From Sinosporangium siamense (lineage in GTDB: Bacteria > Actinomycetota > Actinomycetes > Streptosporangiales > Streptosporangiaceae), in the NCBI RefSeq assembly GCF_016863435.1, contig NZ_BOOW01000023.1:1-64000 (forward strand): a stretch of DNA of 64,000 nt, in the 5' to 3' direction. A program made the position numbers and the translations under genes. The notes beneath the pieces were generated by a model. The model did not search any database and had not been told where the DNA came from. It worked only from the letters and a program-made list of their open reading frames with translations. This document shows, piece by piece, positions 42,132 through 51,776 of the stretch; position 1 is the first letter of the stretch, and every line of letters begins with the position of its first letter.

Positions 42132-43256
42132 TCAGCGGTCGCTTCTGCTCATCAGGCTGAGTGAGGTGCGGCGTGCCCGGATGACGCGGTAGGTCAGCAG
42201 CATGAGGCCGCTCCCCCCGGCGCCGGCGGCGATGACGATCATCAGCGTGTCGTTGTCGTTCACGGGCTGTGTCCCCTCGGCGAGGCTGGGTGAGATGCCC
42301 GCGGGCACGGCGTCGTCGACGTCGGCGTCCTCCGGGAGCGGCACCTTCCACACCGGCTGCCGCGGCCCTTCGGAGTTGACGAGCAGCGCGTCGCCGTGGG
42401 GGCTGAAGGTGACGCCCTCCCCCTGCCGCTGCTCGGGCAGCTGGATCGTGACGGGGGTGCCTCTGAGGGAGGCCACCACGTCGTTGTTCCGGATCCACCA
42501 GACATAGGCGTGGGTGGCGTTGCGCACGACGAGGCGGTCGCCTGTGGGGGAGAAACCCGCCCCGGACGCCCCCGGCACAGGAACGTTGTCGATGACTTTG
42601 CGCAGCACGTTGTCCTGGCTTGTGCTCAGCGACGTGGGTGCGATCCAGACCGGGGCGGGGCTCGCCTGCTTTTCGGTCTTCTCAATCGCGATCGCCTGGC
42701 CTGTGCGGGGGTGAATGGCCAGGGCCTCGACATTGTGCGACTCGCCGTCGGCGTACACAAGAGGATAGGTCGTGACCTGGGTGACCCGGGTTTCCCCGCG
42801 CACCGAGGAAGCCGGCTCCGGGATACGAATCATACGAAATTTCGTGCGATAAGGCATGTTTCGGTCTCGGCGGACAAACCAGGCGTCGCCGGTGTCGGCA
42901 AGGTATAGATGCCCTGGTCCGGTGTCGTTTCTCACCAGGGCAATGTCCTCCCAGTCCTCGTTTAGCTCGCGTCTGGGTAGCCGAAGTGTCGCAACAGTTT
43001 CACCTTTATCGTCAAACGCGTACACCTCGGCGGCTCCTCCCGCGTCAGGGATGGTGTAGAAACGCTCACCGTCCCCGCTCACCACCAGCCCGCTGGCCTC
43101 AGCGATGCGGTCGTCCGCCATGTCGAAGAGACGCTCTGGCGGCTCCGTCCCGGTGACCGGGGAGGCGTGAGCGACTGCGGCGAATGGGAGAAGTGAGCAA
43201 AGCGATAGAACACAACCTAAGGAAAGTGAGGATACGAGGATCCTGCCTCCACGCAC
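42132..43256 (-). CDS. Exported propeller-like protein with C-terminal membrane anchor
   Basis: 374 aa. GTG 43256 begins a signal peptide (RGGRILVSSLSLGCVLSL, then LLPFAAVAHA). The body has repeated segments such as ASGLVVSGDGERFYTIPD and GAGFSPTGDRLVVRN that suggest a six- or seven-bladed propeller. LMIVIAAGAGGSGLMLLTYR near the end is a single membrane helix followed by basic residues. So the propeller faces outside. The frame extends upstream to 43487, but that part overlaps the divergent glycosyltransferase and lacks protein character. Perhaps a scaffold or sensor of polysaccharide export; function unknown. Confidence 0.78.
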   Translation of the reverse strand: MRGGRILVSSLSLGCVLSLCSLLPFAAVAHASPVTGTEPPERLFDMADDRIAEASGLVVSGDGERFYTIPDAGGAAEVYAFDDKGETVATLRLPRRELNEDWEDIALVRNDTGPGHLYLADTGDAWFVRRDRNMPYRTKFRMIRIPEPASSVRGETRVTQVTTYPLVYADGESHNVEALAIHPRTGQAIAIEKTEKQASPAPVWIAPTSLSTSQDNVLRKVIDNVPVPGASGAGFSPTGDRLVVRNATHAYVWWIRNNDVVASLRGTPVTIQLPEQRQGEGVTFSPHGDALLVNSEGPRQPVWKVPLPEDADVDDAVPAGISPSLAEGTQPVNDNDTLMIVIAAGAGGSGLMLLTYRVIRARRTSLSLMSRSDR

Positions 43257-43392
43257 CGAAAGACCACCTATCGTCCTCGTCGCGGATAATGATGAAGTTT
43301 GATCGCTACCCCTACCAGAGGGGGGCGAAAAACCACAACTGGCCAGCGAGCCTAGCCTAGAGCGGCGCGGTCTCCCAGAAAGGAGCAACGCA

Positions 43393-44325
43393 CTGAACGG
43401 GTCTTTCTCCCCCCAATCCTCCACACCCTCCGTCACGGTCGTGGTCGCCACCCGGGATCGCCTTGAACTTCTCCGCAGAGCCGTCACCGCAATACTTGAT
43501 CAAGAATATGACGGCGATATACGGGTAATTGTCGTTTTTGACCAGTCTGAGCCGGTGGAACTCGGCCTCGCCACCCGGCCCGGCCGTACATATGAGACCA
43601 CCGTCAACGCCAACACCCCGGGGCTCGCGGGCTCGCGCAACACGGGTGTGGCCATGGCAGAGAGCGAGTTTGTGGCCTTCTGCGATGACGACGACGAATG
43701 GCTACCCGGCAAACTGCGGGCACAGGTCGAACTCCTCGCCACCGCGGGCGGCGTCGCCGCCGGGACCGGCATCGAGATCCGCTGCAAGGGCACGTCCAGC
43801 CCCCGTTACGGGCCCGAGCGGCCCGTCACCTTCCAGGACCTGCTCAAGGATCGTGTGTTCGCCCTCAACGGCTCCACTTTGATCATCAAGCGCGACGTGC
43901 TGGTCGACCAGGTCGGGCCGGTCGACGAAGACCTGCCGGGGAGTTACGCCGAGGACTACGACCTGCTGCTGCGCATCGCCAAGCTGGGCCCGATCCACTG
44001 CGTGCGGGAACCCCTGGTGGCGATCAACTGGCAGGGGTCCTTCTTCTCCCGCCGCTTCCCGATGATCGCCGACGCGCTCACCCACCTGCTGGACAAACAC
44101 CCCGAGTTCGCCACCGAACCGCACGGACTGGCCCGCATCGAGGGCCAGATCGCCTTCTACCAGGCGGCGGCCGGCAACTACGCCGACGCCCGGGAGTGGG
44201 GCTGGCGCGCGGTCAAGCACAACCCCCGCGAACGGCGCGCCTATCTCGCGTTCCTGATCGCCGGGCGGCTGACGAGCGGGCAACGGGTGCTCAGCGCCCT
44301 GAACGCACGCGGAAGAGGAATCTGA
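43393..44325 (+). CDS. Family 2 glycosyltransferase, probable CTG start
   Basis: About 310 aa. The GT-A core begins SVTVVVATRDRLELLRRAV, continues with ANTPGLAGSRNTGVAMAESE, and has the DxD-like FCDDDDEWLPGK. Acceptor-side LPGSYAEDYDLLLRIAKLG is the ED..L motif. The only ATG/GTG/TTG in frame near the start (GTG 43441) lies inside the first beta strand, which would destroy the fold. CTG 43393 follows AAGGAG at 8 bases and supplies the missing residues, so I take it as the start. It transfers a sugar onto the lipid-linked repeat unit; specificity unknown. Confidence 0.85.
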   Translation: MNGSFSPQSSTPSVTVVVATRDRLELLRRAVTAILDQEYDGDIRVIVVFDQSEPVELGLATRPGRTYETTVNANTPGLAGSRNTGVAMAESEFVAFCDDDDEWLPGKLRAQVELLATAGGVAAGTGIEIRCKGTSSPRYGPERPVTFQDLLKDRVFALNGSTLIIKRDVLVDQVGPVDEDLPGSYAEDYDLLLRIAKLGPIHCVREPLVAINWQGSFFSRRFPMIADALTHLLDKHPEFATEPHGLARIEGQIAFYQAAAGNYADAREWGWRAVKHNPRERRAYLAFLIAGRLTSGQRVLSALNARGRGI

Positions 44326-44335
44326 GACCTCGAGC

Positions 44336-45652
44336 GTGAACGCAGTGCAGATAGCGCCCTCAGCCGAGGGTCAAGGGAAGAACTCCCCCGCGCCGGCGGC
44401 GCGGCAACGGGAACTGCCGGTGTGGCCGTTGCAGGCCCTCTTCGTGCTGTATCCGTTGTGGTGGGTGATCGGCCTGGCGCCGTTTGTGGGCGCCATGGTC
44501 TCCGTTCCCATGGTTCGCTATCTCTCGCGGCGGGGGCACACCGTCGTGCCCCGCGGCTTCGGGTTGTGGCTGCTGTTCATGTTCGCCATGATCCTCGCCA
44601 GCACGCAGCTCGACAGCGCGCCGCGGCTCATCGGAGCCGTGTTCCGCATCATGGCGTACGCGAGCGCCACCATCGTGTTCGTCTACGTCTACAACAGCTC
44701 GCGCGAGCGGCTGCCGGTGAGCAGGATGACCGGCTTCGTCGTGGTGTTCTGGGCCTTCGTCATCGTCGGCGGCTATCTCGGCGTGTTGTTCCCCGAGGGT
44801 TCCTTCACCACCCCGATCGGGCGGCTGCTGCCGGGGTCGATCACCTCCAACGAGCTGGTCTCGTCACTGCTCTTCCCGAAGTTCGCCGAGGTGCAGGAGA
44901 TCTGGGGGGCCGATCAGCCGTTCGTACGGCCGAGCGCGCCTTTCCCCTACACCAACGCCTGGGGCAGCCACTACGCGCTGATGGTGCCGCTGGTGCTGCT
45001 CTATATGCGGATCGGCGCCTCCCCGAAGCAGCGGGTCGTGCTCGCGGTGCTGGGCGCCGCCTCGTTCGTCCCGGCCTTCGCCACCCTTAACCGGGGCATG
45101 CTGGTCGCCGTCGGGGTCGGCCTGCTCTACGCCGCGCTGCGATACGCCGCCAGGGGACAGATCGGCGGGCTCATCGCCATCTCCGGGGTGATGGCTGTGG
45201 GCGGGGTCGTGGCCTATCTGACCGGAGTCGTCGACTCCATCGCCTCGCGCACCGAGGTCAGCGGGTCGAACGACGACAGGGTCGGCATCTACACCGAGGC
45301 GTTCACCCGGACCCTTGAGTCTCCGCTGCTCGGGTGGGGCGCTCCACGCCCCTCGCTGACCATCGGCGTCTCCGTGGGCACGCAGGGACAGTTCTGGAAC
45401 ATCATGTTCTCGTTCGGCTTCCCGGCACTGATCCTTTACACGTCCTTCCTGGTGCTGCTCGCGTGGCGCACGAGGAGGGTGGAGCTCGGGCTGATCTGGC
45501 TGCACGTCGTGCCGGCCATGGCGACGTTCATGATCTTCTACTACGGCCTGGACAGCACGCAGCTCGTCATCATCTTCCTGGCCGGCGCTCTTGCCCTGCG
45601 TGAGATACGACATTCCTCCTTATCCCCCTCCGCAAAGGTGAGCCAGCGGTGA
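44336..45652 (+). CDS. O-antigen ligase/polymerase family membrane protein (Wzy-like)
   Basis: 438 aa with about 10-12 helices and a large extracytoplasmic loop at about 155-215. FATLNRGMLVAVGVGLLY carries the conserved Arg after a short motif, and RVGIYTEAFTRTLESPLLGWG is the typical periplasmic loop of Wzy/WaaL proteins. It would polymerise repeat units outside the membrane. GTG 44336, 10 nt after the glycosyltransferase; its 3' end overlaps the flippase start by 4 nt. Confidence 0.85.
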   Translation: MNAVQIAPSAEGQGKNSPAPAARQRELPVWPLQALFVLYPLWWVIGLAPFVGAMVSVPMVRYLSRRGHTVVPRGFGLWLLFMFAMILASTQLDSAPRLIGAVFRIMAYASATIVFVYVYNSSRERLPVSRMTGFVVVFWAFVIVGGYLGVLFPEGSFTTPIGRLLPGSITSNELVSSLLFPKFAEVQEIWGADQPFVRPSAPFPYTNAWGSHYALMVPLVLLYMRIGASPKQRVVLAVLGAASFVPAFATLNRGMLVAVGVGLLYAALRYAARGQIGGLIAISGVMAVGGVVAYLTGVVDSIASRTEVSGSNDDRVGIYTEAFTRTLESPLLGWGAPRPSLTIGVSVGTQGQFWNIMFSFGFPALILYTSFLVLLAWRTRRVELGLIWLHVVPAMATFMIFYYGLDSTQLVIIFLAGALALREIRHSSLSPSAKVSQR

Positions 45653-47211
45653 CCGCGCCCGAGACGACGCCCACAGCCGCGCCGGCCTCCGAGGAGGGGA
45701 GCGGCAAAGAACTGAAGACCTTCGCCAAGACGGGTCTCGTCACCCTGGCCGGGTCGATCCTGTCGGCCGCCGCCGGGTTCGCGATCACCCTGGTGGTGGC
45801 CCGCACGCTCGGCGCGGCCGAGGCCGGGGTCTTCTTCATCGTCGTCGCGATCTTCATGATCCTCAGCGAGATCACCGAACTCGGGGCGGACACCGGGCTG
45901 GTCAGGACCGCCGCGCGGCTCAAGGCGCTCGGCCGGATCTCCGCCCTGCGCAAGGTCGTGGTGTCGGCGATGGTGCCGGTGCTGCTGCTGAGCGCCCTCA
46001 CCGCGGCCGCGGTCGTCGCGCTCGCCCCCTGGCTCGCCTCGCTGTTCGCCGAACCCCGCTACCACGACGTGGCGGTGTTGTTCCTCTACTGCGCGGCGCC
46101 GTTCCTCGCGGTGTCGGCGGGACGGCAGGTGGCGCTGTCGGGCACACGCGGTCTCGGCGATCTGACCGCCTACACGGTCATCAACGTGGCCATGCCGGTG
46201 GCCAGGCCGGTGCTGGCGCTCGCGGTGTTCGCGCTGGGCCTCGGCTCGGGCGCGGTGATGCTCGCGTGGTCGGTGCCGGTGGGCCTCACGTTCCTCGCGG
46301 CGGTGTTCGTGCTCTGGCGGCTGCTCCGCCGCGCGGAGGCCGGCGCGCCGCCCGACCCTCCCGCCGAGCCCGGTGAGCGGCCGGTGCTGCGGGAGTTCTG
46401 GGGGTTCTCCGCGGCGCGCGGCGTGGCGGCCACGATCGAGATCGCCATCGTGTGGCTGAACGTGCTTGTAGTCGGCGCCATGGTCTCCAACCACGACGCG
46501 GGGGTCTACGCGACCGCCAGCCGCTTCATCACCTCGGGCACCCTGGTGCTGGCGGCGACCCGCATCGCGGTGGCGCCGCAGATCGCGGCGCTGCTGGCCA
46601 CAAAGGACTACAAGGTCGCCGAACGGCTCAACGCCGTCGCGACCGGGTGGGTCGTGGCAGCCTCGTGGCCGCTCTATCTCGCCCTGGCGTGTTTCGGCCC
46701 GGTGGTGCTCACGCTGTTCGGCGAGGACTTCACCGGCGGCGACGGCGCGCTCGCCATCCTGGCGCTCGCGATGCTGATCGTGCTGGCGGCGGGCAACGTG
46801 CAGACGGTGCTGCTCATGGGCGGCAAGAGCTCGTGGAGCCTCTACAACAAGATCGCGGCGCTGGCGGTCAACGTCGTGCTCAACGTGCTGCTCGTGCCGG
46901 TCTACGGCATCGAGGGCGCGGCGGTGGCCTGGGCCGCCGCCTATCTGGTGGACACGCTCGCCGCGGCCGTCCAGGTGAGGTACGGCTTGCGCCTGCGTCT
47001 CGGCCTGCGGACCTTCGCGCTTCCGGCGCTGGGAGCTGTCTTCTGGTTCGGCGTGGTGGGGGTCGTCTTCCGGATCACGGCCGAGCCGACCGGAGGGGCT
47101 TTCGCCGCATATCTCGTGGTCGCTTGTGCGGGATTCGGGCTGACGTTGTGGCGTGGCCGGAGATCCTTGCACGTCGACGAACTTCTTCAAGCCATCCGCA
47201 AGCGGAAGTAA
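45649..47211 (+). CDS. Wzx-type oligosaccharide flippase (MOP/MVF superfamily)
   Basis: 520 aa with about 14 helices. The N terminus FAKTGLVTLAGSILSAAAGF and ALTLVVARTL-like helix, then GLVRTAARL, match the polysaccharide synthesis flippase family. It would move the lipid-linked repeat unit across the membrane. GTG 45649 overlaps the Wzy stop (GTGA), so polymerase and flippase are coupled. Confidence 0.9.
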   Translation: MTAPETTPTAAPASEEGSGKELKTFAKTGLVTLAGSILSAAAGFAITLVVARTLGAAEAGVFFIVVAIFMILSEITELGADTGLVRTAARLKALGRISALRKVVVSAMVPVLLLSALTAAAVVALAPWLASLFAEPRYHDVAVLFLYCAAPFLAVSAGRQVALSGTRGLGDLTAYTVINVAMPVARPVLALAVFALGLGSGAVMLAWSVPVGLTFLAAVFVLWRLLRRAEAGAPPDPPAEPGERPVLREFWGFSAARGVAATIEIAIVWLNVLVVGAMVSNHDAGVYATASRFITSGTLVLAATRIAVAPQIAALLATKDYKVAERLNAVATGWVVAASWPLYLALACFGPVVLTLFGEDFTGGDGALAILALAMLIVLAAGNVQTVLLMGGKSSWSLYNKIAALAVNVVLNVLLVPVYGIEGAAVAWAAAYLVDTLAAAVQVRYGLRLRLGLRTFALPALGAVFWFGVVGVVFRITAEPTGGAFAAYLVVACAGFGLTLWRGRRSLHVDELLQAIRKRK

Positions 47212-47258
47212 AGCGGATAAAGCAATCGTCATTTCGGGAAACCTGACTAGGAGTGATG

Positions 47259-48158
47259 ATGTCACGGAGGCTGGGCGCCCGCGTGAAGGATGTGTCCCCG
47301 CGCTGGGCCAAGGATATGGCCAACGCGGCCACGCGGGCTTATGCCGTACAAACCGCTAGCCAGCGGCATCTACCGGATTTTCTGATCATCGGCACCAAGC
47401 GCGGGGGCACCACCTCCCTGTGGAACTATCTGGTGCAGCACCCGATGGTCATGCCGATGTATCCGGAGTCCCGGGAGATCAAAAGCCCTTGGTACTTTTA
47501 CGTGAACTACGCCAAGGGCGATGCGTGGTATCGCTCACATTTCGCGACAGAGGCGCAGCTCGACAGACTTGAGAAAAAATACGGTGTGCGCCCGTTGACC
47601 GGTGAGGCGTGCCCGTATTACATGTATTATCCGCCGGTGGCGCAGCGGGTGCTCGACCGCATGCCCAACACGAAGATCATCATGACACTGCGGGACCCGG
47701 TGAAGCGTGCCTACTCGCACTACTGGGAGCGGGCGAACCAAGGCGGCGAGCCGCTGACCTTCGACGAGGCGCTCGCCGCGGAGGCGGACCGGATGCTCGG
47801 CGAACACGAGAAAATGGCTGCCGATCCGTATTATTATAGCGAGGCCCACGATTATCACAGTTATCGCGACCGGGGCGTCTACCTTCCCCAGGTCGAGCGC
47901 TGGCTCGGCCTTTTCCCGCGTGAGAACATCCTGATTATCGCAGCCGAGGACCTTTACCGTGACGAGCGTGCGACCTTTTCCCGCGTGATCGATTTTCTCG
48001 GCCTGCCGGCCTGGGAGCTTCCGAAGGCGGAGCGGCATAACTACATCCCCGCCCCGCCCATGAATCCCGAAACCAAAGCCGAGCTCACCGAGTTTTACCG
48101 GCCGCACAACCGGGCGCTGTCGGAGCTCCTCGAACAGACATTTCCCTGGGAATCCTGA
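47259..48158 (+). CDS. Sulfotransferase, PAPS-dependent
   Basis: About 299 aa. The 5'-phosphosulfate loop is FLIIGTKRGGTTSLWNYL, the 3'-phosphate motif is MTLRDPVKRAYSHYWE, and the C-terminal loop contains ERHNYIPAP. It would sulfate a sugar hydroxyl of the exopolysaccharide using PAPS. Codon use is more AT-rich than neighbours (runs of TAT, ATT, GAT), a mark of separate origin. AGGAG lies five bases before ATG 47259; ATG 47256 or GTG 47253 are alternatives. Confidence 0.88.
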   Translation: MSRRLGARVKDVSPRWAKDMANAATRAYAVQTASQRHLPDFLIIGTKRGGTTSLWNYLVQHPMVMPMYPESREIKSPWYFYVNYAKGDAWYRSHFATEAQLDRLEKKYGVRPLTGEACPYYMYYPPVAQRVLDRMPNTKIIMTLRDPVKRAYSHYWERANQGGEPLTFDEALAAEADRMLGEHEKMAADPYYYSEAHDYHSYRDRGVYLPQVERWLGLFPRENILIIAAEDLYRDERATFSRVIDFLGLPAWELPKAERHNYIPAPPMNPETKAELTEFYRPHNRALSELLEQTFPWES

Positions 48159-48319
48159 CAGTTTCCTCACAAGAGGAAGTAAATCCCCCGAGGCACATTG
48201 ACGGAAGCACTAAACATACGTTAGCTTTTGCCTCACTTAGATCGGGGGGCCCTACGCCCGTGCACGGCATCTGATCCGGGCAATCGGCCCTATTCACCTT
48301 TTTCCCTGGGGGGAAGCAC

Positions 48320-51160
48320 ATGTCCGCCCTTCGACGTGCCGTCATTGCTCTAGCTTTATCCGTCTTATTGAGCAGTGTGGCAATTGTCGCCACCCCACCC
48401 GCACCCGCACAGGCCGCCGTCGCCCGCGACGGAACCTCCAGCGACAAGGCCGGCCTGTCGTGCTGGGCCATCAAGCAGGACTTTCCCACGAGCACGGACG
48501 GCGTCTACTGGCTCCAGACGCCCAAGCTCATCGCCCCGCAGCAGTTCTATTGCGACATGACCACCGACGGCGGTGGCTGGGTTCTGCTCGGCCGTGGCCG
48601 CGAGGGCTGGACGTTCTACTACCCGGGGCAGCGCACTCCCGGCGTCATCCGCAACTCCCCCTCGGGAACCGGCGCCTTCGCTCCGGCGGCCCTGCCAGGT
48701 GACACCGTCGACGCCCTGCTCGGCGGCACCCGGGTGGACGCGCTGCAGGACGGCGTGCGGCTGCGCCGCGCCGCCAACAACACCGGCACCTCCTGGCAGG
48801 AGGTCCGCTGGCGGTTCGCCAACCGCGACGCCTGGTCGTGGACCTTCGACGCCAACCCCCGGCACGGGCTCAGCTCCGTCACCGTCAACGGGGTAAACTA
48901 CGGCGCGGGCAACACGCGCGACTGGAGTTTCCAGAACGGCCCGCTGCGGATCTTCACCTACGAGTGGAACAACCACGGGTGGAAGAAGGGCTTCAGCTAC
49001 GGCTCCACCATGGCGGGCGCCTCCACCTCGGCGACCAGCTACCTGTGGCAGAACACCACCGAGGGGCACCCGATCCCCTTCACCCAGGTGTGGATCCGCC
49101 CCCGCATCACCAGCGCGACCTACGACGCGATCCCCGAGACCGGCACGGCGGCGACGACGGTGCCCCCGGTGGTCAGCAACGCCACCACCCCCCTTTCCTG
49201 GGGCGTGACCGGTGTGGTCGGCGGCGGCGTCGGCGAGGAGAACCTCGAGGTTCAGTCGCTCGGCATCCTCGGCAACACGATCTACGTCGGCGGCAAGTTC
49301 TCCCACGTGCAAAAGGGCCCGAATCCCGCCCCAGCCGACAAGGTGAACCAGCAATACCTCGCGGCCTTCGACCTCGCCACCGGTGAGTGGCGGTCCGGCT
49401 TCCTCCCGCAGCTCGACGGACAGGTCTGGGACATCCAGGCACTCGACGACAAGGTCGTCATCGCCGGTGAGTTCACCAACGTCAACGGCGAGCCCAACAC
49501 CGCCGGCATGGCGGCGCTCGACCCGGCCACCGGCGCGGTCGTGCCCGGCTGGCGCACCACCTTCACCAGGGCCGGCGGACTGCCCGTCAAGGTCAAGGCC
49601 CTCGACCGCCAAGGCGACTGGATCTACATCGGCGGCGGGTTCAACCACGTGAGCGGCGGCAACCCGCTGAGCAGCCCCGTCTGGGCGGTCGCGGCCGCGC
49701 GGGTCAGGGTCTCCGACGGGCGCCCCGACGCCAACTGGACCCCCCACTTCGACGCCAACGTCATCGAACTCGACGCCAGCTCGCAGGGCGACCGGGTCTA
49801 CTTCGGCGGACGCTTCTCCAACGTCAACGGCCAGCCCGCCAACAGCTTCGCCGTCATCAGCACCGCCACCCCCGCGGCGCTGGTCCCCGGGCTCGGCAAC
49901 TGGCTGCCCAGCACGGCGGCGCAGGCGCGCGACTATCGCCAGACCGTCCGCGAGGTGGGCGACAAGGTCTGGATGGGCGGCGCCGAGCACGACTTCCAGG
50001 TCTACACCCGTGACAACCTCACGCGTGTCGCCGGCCACATCACCAGGCAGGGCGGCGACCTGCAGGCGTCCGAGGAGATCAACGGCATCATCTACGGCGC
50101 CTGCCACTGCCCCGAGTTCGTCTTCAACGACGCCTCAAGCTGGGACAACACCACCGGCTGGTCCAACGCCCACCAGATCCTCTGGATCGGCGCCTGGGAC
50201 GCGCAGACCGGTAAGTACCTCCCGAACTTCGCCCCGTCGATCGACTCCCGCCGCGGCGACGGCCCCTGGGAGCTGCTGAAGGACGACAACGGCTGCCTCT
50301 GGTTCGGCGGCGACATGAACCGCGGCTCTTGGGACAGCGGGTCCGGTGGCTACCAGTGGCTCGGCGGCTTCGGCCGGCTCTGCGGCACCGACAGCACCGC
50401 GCCGACCACACCAGGCAACTTCCGCCTGACCGGCACCTCCGGCGGCAACCAGCTCGCCTGGAACGCCGCGAACGACTCCTCGGGCGCGCCGGACTACGAG
50501 ATCCTGCGCGACGACCGCGTCATCGCCAGGACCGGCGGCACGAGCTGGACCGACAGCGACCCGCTGGGCACCCACAAATACTGGGTCAGGGCCATCGACG
50601 ACGCCGGCAACCGGTCGGCGAGCTCCCCCGTCCTCAAGGTTCAGGCCACCGCCAACCTGATGCAGAACGGCGCGAGCTGGAAGTGGGTCTACGACGGGGT
50701 CGACCTGGGCACCGCCTGGACCGGCACCTCGTTCGACGACTCGGGCTGGGCGTCCGGCCCCGGCGAGCTCGGCTACGGCGACGGCGACGAGGCGACCACG
50801 CTGCCCGAGGGCACCACGCCGCGGCACTGGACCGCCTACTTCCGCACCACGCTGAACGTCGCCGACCCCGCGCAGTATGAAGAGCTGCTGATCGACCTCA
50901 TCCGCGACGACGGCGCGGTCGTCTACATCAACGGGGTCGAGGTGGGCCGGACGAACCTCCCGGCAGGTCCCATCGCTCACAACACCCCTGCATTGGTGGG
51001 TTACTCCTCCAACGCCGACGAACGCACCCCCGTGCGCTTCACGGTGCCGGCCTCCGCGCTGGTCGCCGGGAACAACACGATCGCGGTGGAGATGCACCAG
51101 AACAACCAGTGGAGTGTCGACCTGAGTTTCGCGATGAACATCAACGCGACGCTGCCGTAG
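48320..51160 (+). CDS. Large secreted protein: fibrinogen-like domain, propeller, Fn3, galactose-binding-like domain
   Basis: 946 aa. Signal peptide RRAVIALALSVLLSSVAIVA ends near residue 33 (AQAAVA). Domain order: fibrinogen-like C-terminal region about 45-275 (QQFYCDMTTDGGGWVLLGRG), a propeller of repeated IYVGGKFSHV / VIAGEFTNVNGEP / IYIGGGFNHVSGG / VYFGGRFSNVNGQ units about 300-690, an Fn3 module about 695-780, and a jelly-roll C domain about 785-945 (WVYDGVDLGTAWTGTSFDDS). Fibrinogen-like domains often bind acetylated sugars through Ca2+. It probably binds the secreted polysaccharide. GGGGGGAAGC precedes ATG 48320. A terminator follows. Confidence 0.85.
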   Translation: MSALRRAVIALALSVLLSSVAIVATPPAPAQAAVARDGTSSDKAGLSCWAIKQDFPTSTDGVYWLQTPKLIAPQQFYCDMTTDGGGWVLLGRGREGWTFYYPGQRTPGVIRNSPSGTGAFAPAALPGDTVDALLGGTRVDALQDGVRLRRAANNTGTSWQEVRWRFANRDAWSWTFDANPRHGLSSVTVNGVNYGAGNTRDWSFQNGPLRIFTYEWNNHGWKKGFSYGSTMAGASTSATSYLWQNTTEGHPIPFTQVWIRPRITSATYDAIPETGTAATTVPPVVSNATTPLSWGVTGVVGGGVGEENLEVQSLGILGNTIYVGGKFSHVQKGPNPAPADKVNQQYLAAFDLATGEWRSGFLPQLDGQVWDIQALDDKVVIAGEFTNVNGEPNTAGMAALDPATGAVVPGWRTTFTRAGGLPVKVKALDRQGDWIYIGGGFNHVSGGNPLSSPVWAVAAARVRVSDGRPDANWTPHFDANVIELDASSQGDRVYFGGRFSNVNGQPANSFAVISTATPAALVPGLGNWLPSTAAQARDYRQTVREVGDKVWMGGAEHDFQVYTRDNLTRVAGHITRQGGDLQASEEINGIIYGACHCPEFVFNDASSWDNTTGWSNAHQILWIGAWDAQTGKYLPNFAPSIDSRRGDGPWELLKDDNGCLWFGGDMNRGSWDSGSGGYQWLGGFGRLCGTDSTAPTTPGNFRLTGTSGGNQLAWNAANDSSGAPDYEILRDDRVIARTGGTSWTDSDPLGTHKYWVRAIDDAGNRSASSPVLKVQATANLMQNGASWKWVYDGVDLGTAWTGTSFDDSGWASGPGELGYGDGDEATTLPEGTTPRHWTAYFRTTLNVADPAQYEELLIDLIRDDGAVVYINGVEVGRTNLPAGPIAHNTPALVGYSSNADERTPVRFTVPASALVAGNNTIAVEMHQNNQWSVDLSFAMNINATLP

Positions 51161-51180
51161 CGCCTCCTCGACTACAAGGG

Positions 51181-51210
51181 AGCCCCCGAGGTGTTCACCT
51201 CGGGGGCTTC
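51181..51210 (+). terminator. Terminator after the large secreted protein
   Basis: AGCCCCCGAGGT and ACCTCGGGGGCT form a perfect 12-bp stem with a GTTC loop, then TCTCCG. It also separates the converging PssE-like gene. Confidence 0.75.
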
Positions 51211-51236
51211 TCCGCGTTCTCCCCGAAGGGGCGGTG

Positions 51237-51773
51237 TCATCTGCGGAAGGGGCCTCGCTTCTGGCGGGCGACGAGTGCGCAGACGAGTTCGCCGAAGCGT
51301 ACGGCTGTCGCCTCGGTGGCGCTCTCGTCGTGCTCGGCGCGGTAGCGGGAGGGGTCGGCCAGGGCGGCGTTGAGGTGGGCGACGAGTTCGTCCTCGCCGG
51401 TGGCGAGCGCGATGTGGTGGCGGGCCGCGATCACCTGGGTGAACCTCACCTGGTGGTCGTCGACGTGCTCACCGTGCTTCGCCGTACGCGGCACGACGAT
51501 CGGCAGCAACCCGGCCTGCCGGCACTCCACGATGCCGCCGGGACCACCTTGGCAGACGACCGCCGTCGCCTCGCGCAGGAGGGCCTGCAGCTTGTCGTAA
51601 GGCAGCATGTCGTGGCATTCGGCGCCGCGCGGCGGGCGGGAGGTGCCGTGCTGCACCACGCAGCGCACCTCTCCCGGCATGCCGTCGAGCCAGCGTTCGA
51701 TCCAGTCCATGAGCCGGGTGAAGGGGTGGTGGTCGGTGCCGACCGTGACCAGCACTAAGGCGGATGCGGGCAT
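51237..51773 (-). CDS. PssE/Alg13-like glycosyltransferase catalytic subunit
   Basis: 178 aa, the C-terminal half of a split GT-B (GT28-type) enzyme. LVTVGTDHHPFTRLMDWIE opens it and VCQGGPGGIVECRQAG is the sugar-nucleotide-binding loop (compare SHGGAGSI in Alg13). It lies three bases after the Alg14-like gene and the two proteins must pair at the membrane. It would add the second sugar to the lipid carrier. Confidence 0.85.
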   Translation of the reverse strand: MPASALVLVTVGTDHHPFTRLMDWIERWLDGMPGEVRCVVQHGTSRPPRGAECHDMLPYDKLQALLREATAVVCQGGPGGIVECRQAGLLPIVVPRTAKHGEHVDDHQVRFTQVIAARHHIALATGEDELVAHLNAALADPSRYRAEHDESATEATAVRFGELVCALVARQKRGPFRR

Positions 51774-51776
51774 GGG

